Source: Leptasterias polaris (lineage: Eukaryota > Echinodermata > Asteroidea > Forcipulatida > Asteriidae). From it: a stretch of 64,000 bases of DNA. Below the pieces are notes generated by a model, which saw only the letters and a program-made list of their open reading frames with translations, was not told the origin of the DNA and made no database searches. A program made the position numbers and the translations under genes. The DNA lies in the NCBI GenBank assembly GCA_037783415.1, contig JAZGTN010000214.1:1426001-1490000 (forward strand). Reading direction: 5' to 3'. Positions 35,051-47,900 of this stretch are shown in pieces (positions within the stretch are counted from its first letter, which is position 1; the number at the start of each line of letters is the position of its first letter).

Positions 35051-38000
35051 ATCATAGATAGCTCTACGACACACACAAATCTTGTGCAAGGATAACAAGA
35101 CCTGCTAAATGGAGAGAAAACATGTAAGAAAGCCAACAGAGATTTTTGCTTACCTGTCGATGTCCAAAAGTCCTTTGAGACGGCCCGTCCTTCAAAATGT
35201 ATCCATAGACAAACCGTAGCACACTGATTTTCATTTCGCTCATTTTCAAACGGCAAAACTCACCACAAAAGTTGGTCTCAGTTCCGAAAGTTAACAGAGG
35301 TTTTCACTGCGTACTGACGTTCATGGACAAAGACTGGCCTCTGAAATAATGATTTACCATGCATTGTAAAAGGTCCATTTGAGAAAACGGTGTATCTCTT
35401 TAGGTTCTACCTCCGTGGTCTTCATAGGTCACTTCAATCAGCAAGGAATGGCACAAAAGAGTCAAACAGTGCTTTAGAATCACCCTAAAATAAACTGCAA
35501 ATGTTCCTCGAAGACTCCGGACCAATTTTCGTCTAGTTGGAGGAACAACTAAAGACTGAATTTTCATCAGAAAAGCGAAGCTCGAAGCTCGAATCCCGTA
35601 CAGACCTATAGAGCCAACTGAACAGCAACCTTCCACAGTCTTTTCTCTGCCGAATGGCATTTCGATATCAGCGCCAGAAACACTTCATTTGCATAACAAT
35701 AGAACTCCTCTCAGCCAATCTGCTTGGGTTAAATGTTAGTCTAAAAAAATGTAAGAAATGTCGTCGTGAAACAAAAGCCCCGTCTTGATACTCACTTTTC
35801 TGTCTTCAACTTGCTCTTTCGTGCTTTGAATTGGTGGGTCAGGATGTACGTGCTCGCTGCTAAAGCATGCGCAGACATCAGCGGAAAACAAGGGGTGGGA
35901 TTGGGAGGCAAAATGGCGTTCACCCCAACAATCCATCCACCATTGATTGATTTAGCCCCTTTAGCCCGAGTTTTTAAGATGGGCTCTCGGAGGAATATGT
36001 GTGGCTAACAAAAGTAGCAAACCATCTTTTCAGTATAAGTATTTTTTTTTTTTACGAAGTGTGTCATTTTGTACAAATACGTTTTTGGGGGAGTGTGGGC
36101 TAATTTGCAAAATGTGTATAACATTTTGTTTTCGGGGGGGGGGGGGGGGTGGGGTAATAAGGTAGTACCTAAAACCTTCGACAAAAAGAAGGACATAATG
36201 AAGTCGAGGAATTCTACCTAGACAATGGTGGTCATATTTTATTCGGTCACCATAAAACACATATTATACCCTACACCATTATTATGGAAACACAAAATAT
36301 ATATCACAAACATCAAGATTCTGCATTTATCACAAAGAGTATAAAACCAACAATTAGCCCGTTGATTCTCGTCCTATAGAATACAGCAACGAGCAACATA
36401 ATGATAATAGTTATAAATCTTATAAAACGAAATACACATTGATTTGATTTATATTAGTATTAGTATATTTTTTTGTTCATTATTTTCTACACCAGAAAAT
36501 GAAGGAATACAACTTGCCCTACAATATTATTATTAGATAAGTGAAATACCCAAAACGATAGTGTACACACAAAATAATGAGGACCCGAACTACAAATTAC
36601 ATGTACACGATTAATAATGGTGTTGTTTTGACACTAACAAAGCCTTACCTCAGAGAACTGCTTTGGAGAGAATAGCTTTGGAGAGAATAGTGCTTAGCAA
36701 AATAAGCAGAGGACCAGCCAGCCAAACACAATAGATACAACATTGTATTTTAGTTGGTAACCTTTACAAAGTGTCTGTGCTTAGCTAATGTATTGTGTGC
36801 CAAAGCAGCTCTTTAAAATTTGACCGTTTCGACAAACTCAATTTGCCTGCTTAAAGTAGGCCTACACAATGACAGCTAGACGACCAACTGTGGGAGTTTA
36901 GCCTTATGGAATTGTTATAATACACGATTATTATAATAATTATAAAACCAATAGAAAAAAGGGGAAGATTTCACGTTTTATTTTAGTCTCTCGACTGAAA
37001 ATGGACTAGTACCGGCACAATGGTTCACGTTGTACATGATGATAATACTCTTAAATATTTAGGTTGGAAATCATCCAACAAAGACCGAAACTTACTCCAA
37101 CTCATCGGGGCTTTTCAGAAAGATGGAAAGAAATCCTTCGAGTCTCAATTTCACGGTTAGAGTAAATCTCAATCTGGAACCTCCAAAGTCTCTTCGTACA
37201 TTTTTGTTGCATGTACTTGTTCAAGGAATACCGATTTCTGTACAATATTATTGGTGGATTAGATAATTCCTGTAACTAGAAATATACATCTCTAAATGCA
37301 TAATTACATTTTTTCCTAAATTTTTATACAATTTTATTTAAACAGTTGTCCCTAAAATGAGCGGGATTTGCATCGTCATCAACCGCCGCATGCGCTCTCA
37401 ACACTGGATGTACTTTAGACTAATCACAAGCGAGGAAAACATTGGTAGGCCTGTGATTGGCTAAGAGTAAGAACATTTTTCTGAATGACCAATACAATAG
37501 AGAACTATCAAATTACAATATTTTCATGACGAAGGTTTATGTAGAAGCACCAATTGTTGCTTTCAAATTCTAACAAAGGTATAAACTCTAAATTAAGAAA
37601 TAGAAACTAAATTGCATATCTAAGTCTACTCAACATTGTAAAAAAAAGGTGAAAAATCTCAAAATGGGCAAGATTATTAATTTACAATTAAAATAATTCA
37701 GAAGTTGCTTTTCTAATGGGAAGTTAAAGGTTTAGTCTATTCGCTTTCAAACTTAGAATTCAAATGTGAAGGTAGAGATATTGTGTTAATAGTAAAAAAT
37801 ATTCATGCTTTACGGTAAACTTTAATTAATTTTCTGTGCAGCAATAATGCTTTGCTGAAGCTGTTCATGCTAGAATGCAGACGACTGTTCAATGACTGAA
37901 CCACATTGCCACTTAACGACAGTGATTGGTATCAAGGTGTACACCTGTTCGTGGATCGACCCCATACATTGAAATATTAAAATAATGCTTCCTAAGTATT

Positions 38001-39524
38001 CTGCTCCAGTTAAGGCCAATAAACTATTACTAACATTGCGTTTAATGCAAACAAGACTGATTCATTTAGGCCAAAACAACAATGAACATATTTATTGGTA
38101 AATTAATAGAAATGCAAATTTCTAATTTGAGTTACATACACATAAAGCCGATGTCATAAACTTATAACATTTGGCACAACTACAGAAAGTAAGCTTTTAG
38201 CAATAGTTGTGTGTAATCAAACTGGTAGAGAGAAGTTCGGCTATACAGTTTTGTGGAGGTTCAACTTTGACCTTGGTTGGTGTACCACATTTCAACTTAT
38301 TCACGATAAAGGGCCTATATCATGCGCTGTATATTTTGGCATTCTGGCTGGTAACCTGTTGCTTAGCAAGATTTTTTATTTACAGGCTTTATAAAATTGG
38401 GTTTGGGGCGCACTTCCGCGGTGAGCAGCGCCATGAAAGTGGACCAAGATGACAATTATTGTTACACTTGCACAAAAGGCTATTTTGATTATTTTTGAGC
38501 CATTCTGTGCAGAGAGTATACATAATAAGGCAAATAATCCTGCAGCTTAATTATGCCGTATGAAATTTTCTCTTAGATTAAGAGCAAGCAACTTAAACCT
38601 GAGACATACAACTTTAACAAGACCAGTAGTTTAAAAAAAATGGTACGTAAACAAAGAAGGGGGAAACCGGCGAAACAACACCCCAAAGTAGCAGGTGTTT
38701 TAATGACACTAATTGAATCAATGTATGCCTTTGGGATTTGCCTCCAGAAGTTACCACAAGTGAAGCATTATTTGAGGTGTAGAGAATAGAGATAGACAGA
38801 AAAACAAACTAAGCGAAAACATTTCACTGCTCAGAAGAATTTTTTCCCAAGGGAAGTTTTCCTGAGAAGGTTTCAAGCATCACAGATATTTCTTGTGACC
38901 AATTAAGTTTTTGGCTGACTTTATTAGAAAATTACAAATAAAACAAATAAAAAAACTACACAAAACTACAGAAATTGCTTTTAGTGACAAAAAAATACAT
39001 TCAATAACAGTATTGAGCTACTTTGTCTTTACTGTTAATTTCTCTTTGTGACATATTTCCTAAATCTGGTAGTTATGTCCGAAACGTATAAAAACAAACT
39101 GCTTATAAATGCTCTAAGTAATATCATTAAAAAAACATAACAGGTGTACACTTGTAAAAAGAAAAACACACATTTGCATACGTACCACTACAAAATTAAT
39201 GCTTAATACTAGTATTACAATATACTTGATTGATGTTTATCTGGTTACCTGCTTGCTAAAATAACAAAAGAACTTGACAGCTTAATAGCTTATGACTAGA
39301 TTAAGCATCTACATTTGCCTATTACCAGTACACCAACTGGCTCAATACAAACCACTTTGCCCTGGCTCCCACTATCTTTTTAACATGGTCTAAGATAAAA
39401 CTGAATTAGACCACCAGTGAAGTGAAATTGGCGGCCATTTTGAAACAATGGTTCTTGTCTGAGGCCATGTTGAATTAGCCACAGCTATGTCTGCATCATC
39501 ATGCATTTAAGTATAGTACGCCCT

Positions 39525-39590
39525 TAGCAACACCCTTAGCAACCGGTGTAGCCATAGCCGTAGTCGCCAATTTGGATACGGCCTTAGCTC
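39525..39590 (+). repeat. Dispersed repeat, partner of 42495-42560
   Basis: The words CAACACCCTTAGCAAC, AGCCGTAG and ATACGGCC occur here in this order. They occur in reverse complement at 42495-42560, so the two copies bracket the last exon of neurabin in inverse orientation. Confidence 0.6.
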
Positions 39591-41922
39591 CAATATTGCT
39601 TTTGAAATTGTCCACTTCCGTAGGTAAATCCTGCACTGACTTCACATGCTGGTACTCTCTGCCCATGGTTTGCCATTAGAGAGTTGAATTGCATGTAAAA
39701 ATATGGCACAAGTCTCACCGTGTTTGTGCGCCTTAAAATGCTTACTGCACAGTAACAGTGAACGTGACTCCCAAAATGACGCATCCGAGTTTGACCATGG
39801 GTGATGAGGTCAGGTGAATTGGGCCAATAGAGTCTCACAAAGTAGATTTGGAAAAGGCTCTTAGTTGGTTGCACCAACTGAACAAATTTGTGGTGGCTAA
39901 CCATGTGCATTTTATGTATACGTGATTCAAGATTGTGGGAACATACCAAGGACTTGGCAGCTTAAGTAGTTGGCGTGGCATAACATGAACCTGGGAAAAC
40001 AGCATACTATATTGTTTTTCTCTTGATAAAATGCTTTACTTTTCGTTAAGTATTTGAAAATTATATTTTCAAATTGAGTTTAAACTGATATAAAATTAAA
40101 AACACCATTAAATTAATTGCACCAATATAGATCATTATCTTTTCCTTTAAAGTTTTCTTGAATTTTCCCAAAACAAAACAAAATCTCAGTTCTGCTCGAC
40201 TATAAAAAAATCAAACATAAAGCCTCTAACATTTTTGGGGTAACTTCGAAAGAAAAAACCAGTCAAATTAATGAATGGCGAAGAAACAACTTGCAAGTCA
40301 TTTGTAAATCTTTGTGGAGGTGAAAACTCCTTGTTATAAAAGAAATATAAAATCTACATTGGAATGAATACAAGAAATCTGAGTGAATTTTTCTTTATTT
40401 TCTTAAATGAGTGACACAAAGATTTTTCTCAGGTTGTTTTCTTTCACCTATAGTTGACCAAAAATGTGCTAAGACTTTACCCTCAAATTTGGTTAAACTT
40501 TCCACCAACTTATTACTTTGTACAAAATCAATACATCCTTTCTTTTTAAATGTGAGAATCTTATGCTTTTCAAAAATAGACAAGACAAAATAATGCTAAT
40601 CTTGGAAATGATTTTTTACAGATCTAAGCTGAATAATTAATAATCAACAAATTAATTTCACTCTAAAAGTTAAACTTTGACTAGTTTGATTTGTTATTAA
40701 AATATATCTGTCTTTACGCACCAACAAGTATGACCAGACATCTGGTTGTCTGTTTACGAATGCTAATTATGGGTGATGGGTGGGCAGAAATAAACTCCAT
40801 AATTTAGATTTAAATGATTGTGACCAAGGTGTGGGTTTTTTTGTTTTCAAGCCTAATAAGCGCAAGCGTTTTAAAAAAACATTTGAGTAATATTACTTGC
40901 CATTCAAAAGCAGTTATTGGTCTGTTCACATCGTCAGAAGAAGCTCTCTGCTGCAAGGAAGCATGATTGTCCAGTATGAGCAGCGATTGCATAGGAATAG
41001 AGAGAGAGGAGGGGGGGGAGGCATTGCTAGGAATAAAGATAACAGTCTCCTCCTTATTTCCAAGGTTTGCCTTGCCCGTACATCTTCCCCTATCCCCCCC
41101 TTCTCTTACTATTAGCGGCAATCGATACAGACACTGAAGACTTTGAGTGAAAATTCAAGAAAAAGAAGTTGAAGAATGCTGAGCTCACTTGTTGTCTGTC
41201 TCCGCTGTGCATGCCCTCTATGTCAGTTGTGGACACAGAGCATCGATACCATTTCACATGCCTGTACGTATGGCAAAATTAACCAGATCAACCAATGGGA
41301 AGCTGGAATTTGCCATACAGCTGAGACGGCAGAGTGCACGATTTGCCTCAAAGCACATAGGCACAGATAGCATTTTCAGAGTTCTATTTCAATGGTGGAA
41401 GCACGCACCATAGAGGCTGCATTCAAATCCATTGAGAACAAATGCCTTGTACATTCTATATACAGAGTGTTACTGTCAACTTGACGATTCTTAATGAATG
41501 GAAGTACTTTGTACTGGAAAGAGAATGAAAAGCAACCAACAAAAAATAGCTGTCCATTCATCGGAGCTTCTTTCAGTCACATGGCTATCAGGTCATGAGA
41601 TCAGTGTCCTCAGGTCAAGGTTCATGAAATCACTACACCAAGGTCATCGTTTCCCAAAGGGTCACCATCAGGTCAAACTTATCCAGGTTATTTGAACAGT
41701 CTGTGGTTCCCTCCAAGGACCTACATTCATTCTTGAATGCTCTGATAAAATTGCAATCCTTGTTCAGGTCACTTCCCTGGTCTCAGACCACGACCTTAGA
41801 CTCATGTCCAGTCACAATCCAGGGTTGTAACTCTCAAGTCACTGTATCCCGAGGTCGCCATCTTAAGACTTGTGTTTCAGGTTACATTTTGACCAACCTC
41901 TTGTTATTGTTTTTGAATTTTA

Positions 41923-44900
41923 CTAAGAGGAGTTTGCAAATAGCTTCTTGACAGCTTTCTTCTCTTTCTTTTCACGGTTCTTGTGCTCCTTGGCAATGGC
42001 CTTCTTCTCCTTCTCAACCTGTGTCTTCATCTCCTTGATCTTCTTCTTGAAGATACTACGGTCCGAGCTGTTTGTCACTCCCAGACTCTAGGGTAGGAGA
42101 AACCATAATAAATGAAGGTACTATTAGATTGATTATGTAATGATCTGATTTTAAGGTGATACTATAAAAAGTAAAGTTGCATGTACAACCATGTAAAATC
42201 TCTGGGAGAAGTGTCGGTTGGTACTGAGGAAAACCAGTGTGATCTCAACGTGTGATCTCAACGTGAGGAAAACCAGTGTGATCTCAACGTTTTGAACAGT
42301 ATACTGTGCTCGTCTTTAGGAGAATGCTGGAAAGATCTGATTTTAGAAGTGATGGTGGCTCTGAACAGAACCGGTTAGTTTAATCTCATTAATGATTAAC
42401 CAAAAATGAAGATGCTGTTAGTCTCACAAGCTATTTCCCATCTCACTAGGCATTGTAACATAGTCCCTTCACAAAGCTCCATCAGATGTTCAATATGGCC
42501 GTAATCTAAATGGTGGCTACAACTACGGCTCCGGCTGTTGCTAAGGGTGTTGTTGAGGACGTGCTTGACTTCAACGCATGATGACCAATTTGGGCCAATT
42601 TGGGGGTATTTCATTTAACTTTTCATTTGTACATTTTTTCTATTTCATTGGGGGGGGGGGGGGGGGGGTAGGAGGGCAAGGGCTCTGAGCATGGGACTAA
42701 CCCCCTCTGTTACGCCACTGAGCAGGAGGGTATAAGTAAATATTGTAGTGACAGCAGCCTCAACAAACCTTTAGTTTTGCAGCATCAAGATTCAATAACG
42801 CCGTCCCTGTGATGCTATTTGCTGTGAAGTCATTAATGTATTCATCCAGGTCGTTACCCATAAGCCACTGGGACACGTGGGTTGTATTCCACTCTGTGAT
42901 TGGTCGGTCCTCAATCTGGTGTGGTTTCCTGCTGGGCTCCATCTAGTTGAACGAACAATAGAGACCGCATTATGAGAGAGAACTTTGAAGTAGTGATCTG
43001 GATTAATAAGTACTAGGTGTTGTTTTGGATCTGGACCTCAAATCATAGAACTGCTTAAAGGGTGTGTACAACATTGGTAAGATTGAAAATAATAAATGTT
43101 CACAGATTTGCACATAACTTACATGGTATAAAGATGGTCATGGTGAAAAAATTCCCTTGAAAAAGTTTGCTTGAAATGCCATTATTTTTAGGAAATGAGT
43201 AAAACAATAGTCTTTATCCTGCAGGATAAAACCCGATGTTTGACAAAAAGTTAAAACATGTAATGGGGTTTTTCACTGTTTTCTCATGACTCCAAAGACC
43301 GATTGAGCTGAAACTTTCACAGGGTTGTTATTTCATGTATATGTTAGGTCACATCAAGTTTGGATACAGGTCTTTGGCAATTACCAATGTTGTACACACC
43401 CTTGAAAAAAGGAGCTCAGCACAAAACAATTTTGCTAACCAGAATGGTTACCAGCTACAATACCCATGGGCCCTGAGGCTTTACTTACACTTTGTGGGGG
43501 GGCTGATATCTGATACTTGGCCGCCTTCTTACTTTTCTTCTTCCCTCCAAGCTCACTCGCGGGCATCGAGTCAAAGATATCCCCTCCTGCTGTAAACTGG
43601 TGAGGACCTTTAGCCCCATGTGAAGACAGTTCGCCTGTTGATGAAGCAAAAGGGAGATGACAAATTATCTACAGGATCTAAACATTAAATTTTTCTGGAA
43701 GGTTTGTTATCTCTTTAGTGGGGAGACAGGGCATCTCTTCGCAGCAACATTACATCCAATTTTAGGAGAACCATGACAGAGATTAAGGTTATGGAGGCAA
43801 TATGCTCTGTTGCGTCGGTAAAGTTAAGGCTAACAACTTGGTGGTGTAACTTTTATCAAACAAATTTCCATATAAAGAATTTGTCAAATTCTCGTCGATC
43901 AAATTGTCTTTTGCTCCAATTGTGTGACAGCAGCTTAAACTAAACACGAGAGTTGATCAAAAAATGTATATATATATTATTTATTGCTTTCACTAATTAT
44001 TAATGAGAAAATAGAATTAGCTGTTGCAAACTGCTTACCAACCAAAAGGACCTGAGGTATAAATGCAAAAAATAAGTTAGTGGCCTGACTTTTCGACCCT
44101 AGCAGAGTCTTTCTCGAAGGCTAAATGACAAAACAACACACATACAAGCATGTGTATTATTATTATTAAAAGCAAAATTGTAGTTGAACATGAATGAACA
44201 ACAGATGGCAGAGAAGCCAGTTCATTATTCATGGTGTACTACTACTCTGTGAAGTGAAAGGTGTGCAGTTCAGCCTTGCTTGTTCCCATGTAAAGGTATA
44301 GCAACTGGGAATAAGTAACTACATTTACTGTCCTGTTTCATAGACAACCACCAGCCTAGTTTAAATGTAATGACAACTTCAGAATTGAAGCTTTGTTGTA
44401 CAATGAGAGACATAGTAGATAATGTAAATATAAAGCCACCTGAATCAAATCTCTCCCTCTCTGCAGTTCCCTCGATGGTTGGACTCCCGGGGTCTGGTGA
44501 GGTTGCTTGATGGCCGTCACCCCCTTGCTCTAGCGACCTTGTAGACAGCAGTGTGACACCGAATCCCTCCGAGGACGAGGCCGGGGGTTGGAGGCGTAGG
44601 ATAGGCATGGCAGGAGGAAGACCAGATTTGGTTGGGCGGGGTGACGTTTGGCCCGACTTGCCTTCACCGGCTAGTTCCCTGTCAGAGAAGAAACAATATT
44701 GGGTTTTATTTGAGGCGAGGGGAGAACAATCAGAGTCACTTTTCAAAGATTCTATTTCTACAATCTACAAATAAACTTTTTGAGACAACCTCTTAGGATC
44801 TTTTCTACTATTTATTTCTGTCGTGATGAAGGACGACACTTTACTAGGGTCAATTTCACAGCTGCTTCATCAAACCACTCACTCATTTTGCCTCATGCCT

Positions 44901-47900
44901 CAAGTTTGAATCATACTTTATCCTCATGCTTAGTGTAATCGTAGATACAAAAAACCTAATTATACATCATTTTGTCAATGTGGCTTCATACCATGCAACA
45001 GTGCAAGAACATTGCTAGTGGAATTGTTTCTTATACAGCTAGTGCACTTCATTGTCATCAATAACAGAAAACAGCAAAATAAGCAAAATTTGTTAATGTT
45101 AAGGTGAGGCGGTTTTTTCCTTAGCATAAATTTCTCTGCGGATTAAAAAACAGGAATTTAAGGAGAGGAATTGAGGAGCATTTCAGACAGCATAAATCTT
45201 GGTTTTGAATATCATTTGTAACATTTGTTACCGTTGTTAACCCGTGTAGGTCAGTGAATCCACCATGTTTGAGCTTACTAGCTTATGGTTTTTCTGTTGT
45301 CATGGTGATTACATCGTGTTAAGATTGTTACAATGAGCCTTCTTTATATTCAGTGGAATCTCAGGACATTTTTAAACGCAACCACATTTCCAGAGTGAAG
45401 TAACTGTTCCTCACATTATGCAAATTAATTGGAAAGCTTGTATCCCTCGTCAAAGCCCATGAAGAACATGGGCTCAACTTCTGATTTATCTGCTACTGTG
45501 TCAGTTTTGGTGCAAGATGTTAATGTTAGTGAAACAATGCACTAAACACTACATACAAGGTGTAAAAATAAGTCAGATTTTCACAACAGCGCCCTCTATT
45601 GTTGGATGGTTCGTGTATACATAGTTTGCAAAGAGCCAGAGTGCATGTGTGAACTGGGGGAATCGCGATGGTCAAGTGATTAGGAACAACAATGTCTTGC
45701 ACCAAGACTACGGCTGTTTAAGCTGAGCTGTTTGCTTGCAATAAGCAGCTCCTTGATACAGGACCCGGCTATTTCTTTGATTATTTCAAATTTTATCTAA
45801 AACTAATACACAAATAAACACCTTAATCTAATCATATTTTAGCTATATATCTACCATGATGAAAATCACAAAAAGAAAATTGTCATAAACAAATCTGAAA
45901 CATCATGGGAGTTATTACATGGACTCTCCACAACAAAAACTAGCAACAACTGTTAAATCTTGCTATCAAGCAAACATCTGTAAAGTTGGAAAAAAAAATT
46001 AAACTTGAAAAAGTGAAGTTTTGATAGGACACAAGACATCCATTATGTTTGAGTTATAAAAAAAAGGGGGGAAATTAATGATTTTCTTTGTATGAATTTC
46101 TCAACATAAAAAACACTGACAAAAGGTAGTAATTTGAGAAACAAGCTTCTTATTTCCATTCGTACCAAAGTTTTTCTTCTTCCCTCATCATGGATATCAT
46201 AACAATTAAAAAATCTTCTCAAATAGTTCAAAAATCAAGGGTCCAATCTCTAAAAAAATAAAACTAAGTAATGATCTATAAACATGACGAAGGAACAATA
46301 AAAACAAAATAAAAAATAAATGTAATGTTATTTTAAGTCACTGGTAAAACTACAGAACATGCTTACACAGCCAGTCATAAGAATCATTCATTGGTAAAGG
46401 ACAGTAAGACTCACTGACAAAGTGGCAAGATATGGAAAGTTTTCTTCTACTGAACCCCCCACCCCAAAATAATCCAAAGAATTCTCTAAAAATACATGTC
46501 TGAGAAATCAAAGTATAAAAACTATAATAAGTCATTCAGATTAAATGAATCATGCGGAGACAGTATTGAACACTCCCCAAGAGATGACACAAAGAATGAA
46601 TGAGAAAGTGATAGAATTTTAGAGAAAATGGGGACCAGTGTTACCCTCCGAGGTGACCCTTAGAGGACCCCCTCATGCACAGACATTTTTGGGGTAATCT
46701 CTTGACTGAAAAGGTTCTAATCACAGACGCATATTTGTGTGACATAAAACTGCAACAAACAGAATGGTGACTTCAACTTTTAATTTCACAAAAGGTCCAA
46801 TTTTACCTTAAATGCCATTTTTACCAATTGTAACTAGATACTCCTGTTCTATTATTATTCACACTTGTTAGTTTGCAAATCTGCTTAGCAAGGGTCATTC
46901 AAAGGCAACGGTAAACAGCAAGAGGAGAGGCTTGCTTTAAATGCTTTGGGTGTACAGCAGGAACATGCCCAAAAGTACAAAGACAAAAATGCCAAGGCAG
47001 GTCAATAATGCCATTCGTGTTAAGTGTTTCTTTTCTGTGGCTAGTGACAACGGTATCGATGGAAAGCTGTTTGGATCAGGATAAAGGGTAATAAGAAATG
47101 CTGCTGCATCTTTTTGTTAAAGTTTGGACAGAGAGATAAGGAGAACTTAGAAGAGAGAGAGAGAAAGAAGGAGGAAAACCCTTAGTGATGATACTCATTC
47201 CTCAAAGAAGGCATGCATCATCTAAGACAAGAATAAAGTAATGTCACAGGCAGGCACAAGACGGTCCACGTCTTCTCATATCATCTGATCAAATCTACAA
47301 CTCTCACATATACTTTGACAAGGATGTATGATTTACGAGGTGGGAGGAAGATGTGGTCTGCAATCCAACGCAAGTTTCTACTGCCACACCCTTGCCATCT
47401 TCAAGCACGGTCAAGTCAAGAGAGAGAGGCAGCCAACATTCTCAGTGGCACAGAGAGGACTAACAAGGGAAAGCCGATAAGAGATCGTTGAAAATGTCTT
47501 TGTACATGCAGAGAAGAATGCAAGCACAAAGGAGGAAACACGTTTAAGGGATGGAGAGGGTCTTGGAAAGTAGTTCTCTCTGTACCACCTTGAAGATGTT
47601 GAAGACTTTGGAAAACCCTTTCTTCTGCCTCTCCTTAAATTTGGTTGTACATTATTCTGAAAGGTGTCTCAGACACCTTTGGGGCTTCTTTAAATGAATT
47701 CAAGGGTGTGACATTTAGGCCCACTTTCATTACGCTGCTAAGCACTTAACTCTGCGCTTACTACCCATAGAGCTCTATGCTTATTATATGCTCTATAAGC
47801 TTAGAGTTCTGTGGTAAGCAGTTTCATGAAAGTAGGCCTTGGCTACTGATTGCAGGAGGGACTTTGGGAGCCTTACCTTATGAGCTGCCTATATACTGCA

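Larger units (their letters stand above)
32576..41922. other. Intergenic region (convergent gene ends)
   Basis: The DRE-TIM gene ends at the left and the neurabin gene (minus) ends at the right. The 3'UTR of neurabin probably occupies part of the right side; a minus-strand AATAAA (TTTATT on plus) is seen at about 40392. No coding exon was recognised. Repeats: TIR element 32589-32964, inverted repeats 33441-33595 and 34898-35050, G run 36134-36149, and a copy of a CAACACCCTTAGCAAC repeat at 39525-39590. Long stretches (35100-39500) hold nothing I can name. Confidence 0.55.

Noticed and set aside
39584..39949. 121-codon minus-strand frame
   Set aside because: Overlaps a dispersed repeat; no domain recognised.
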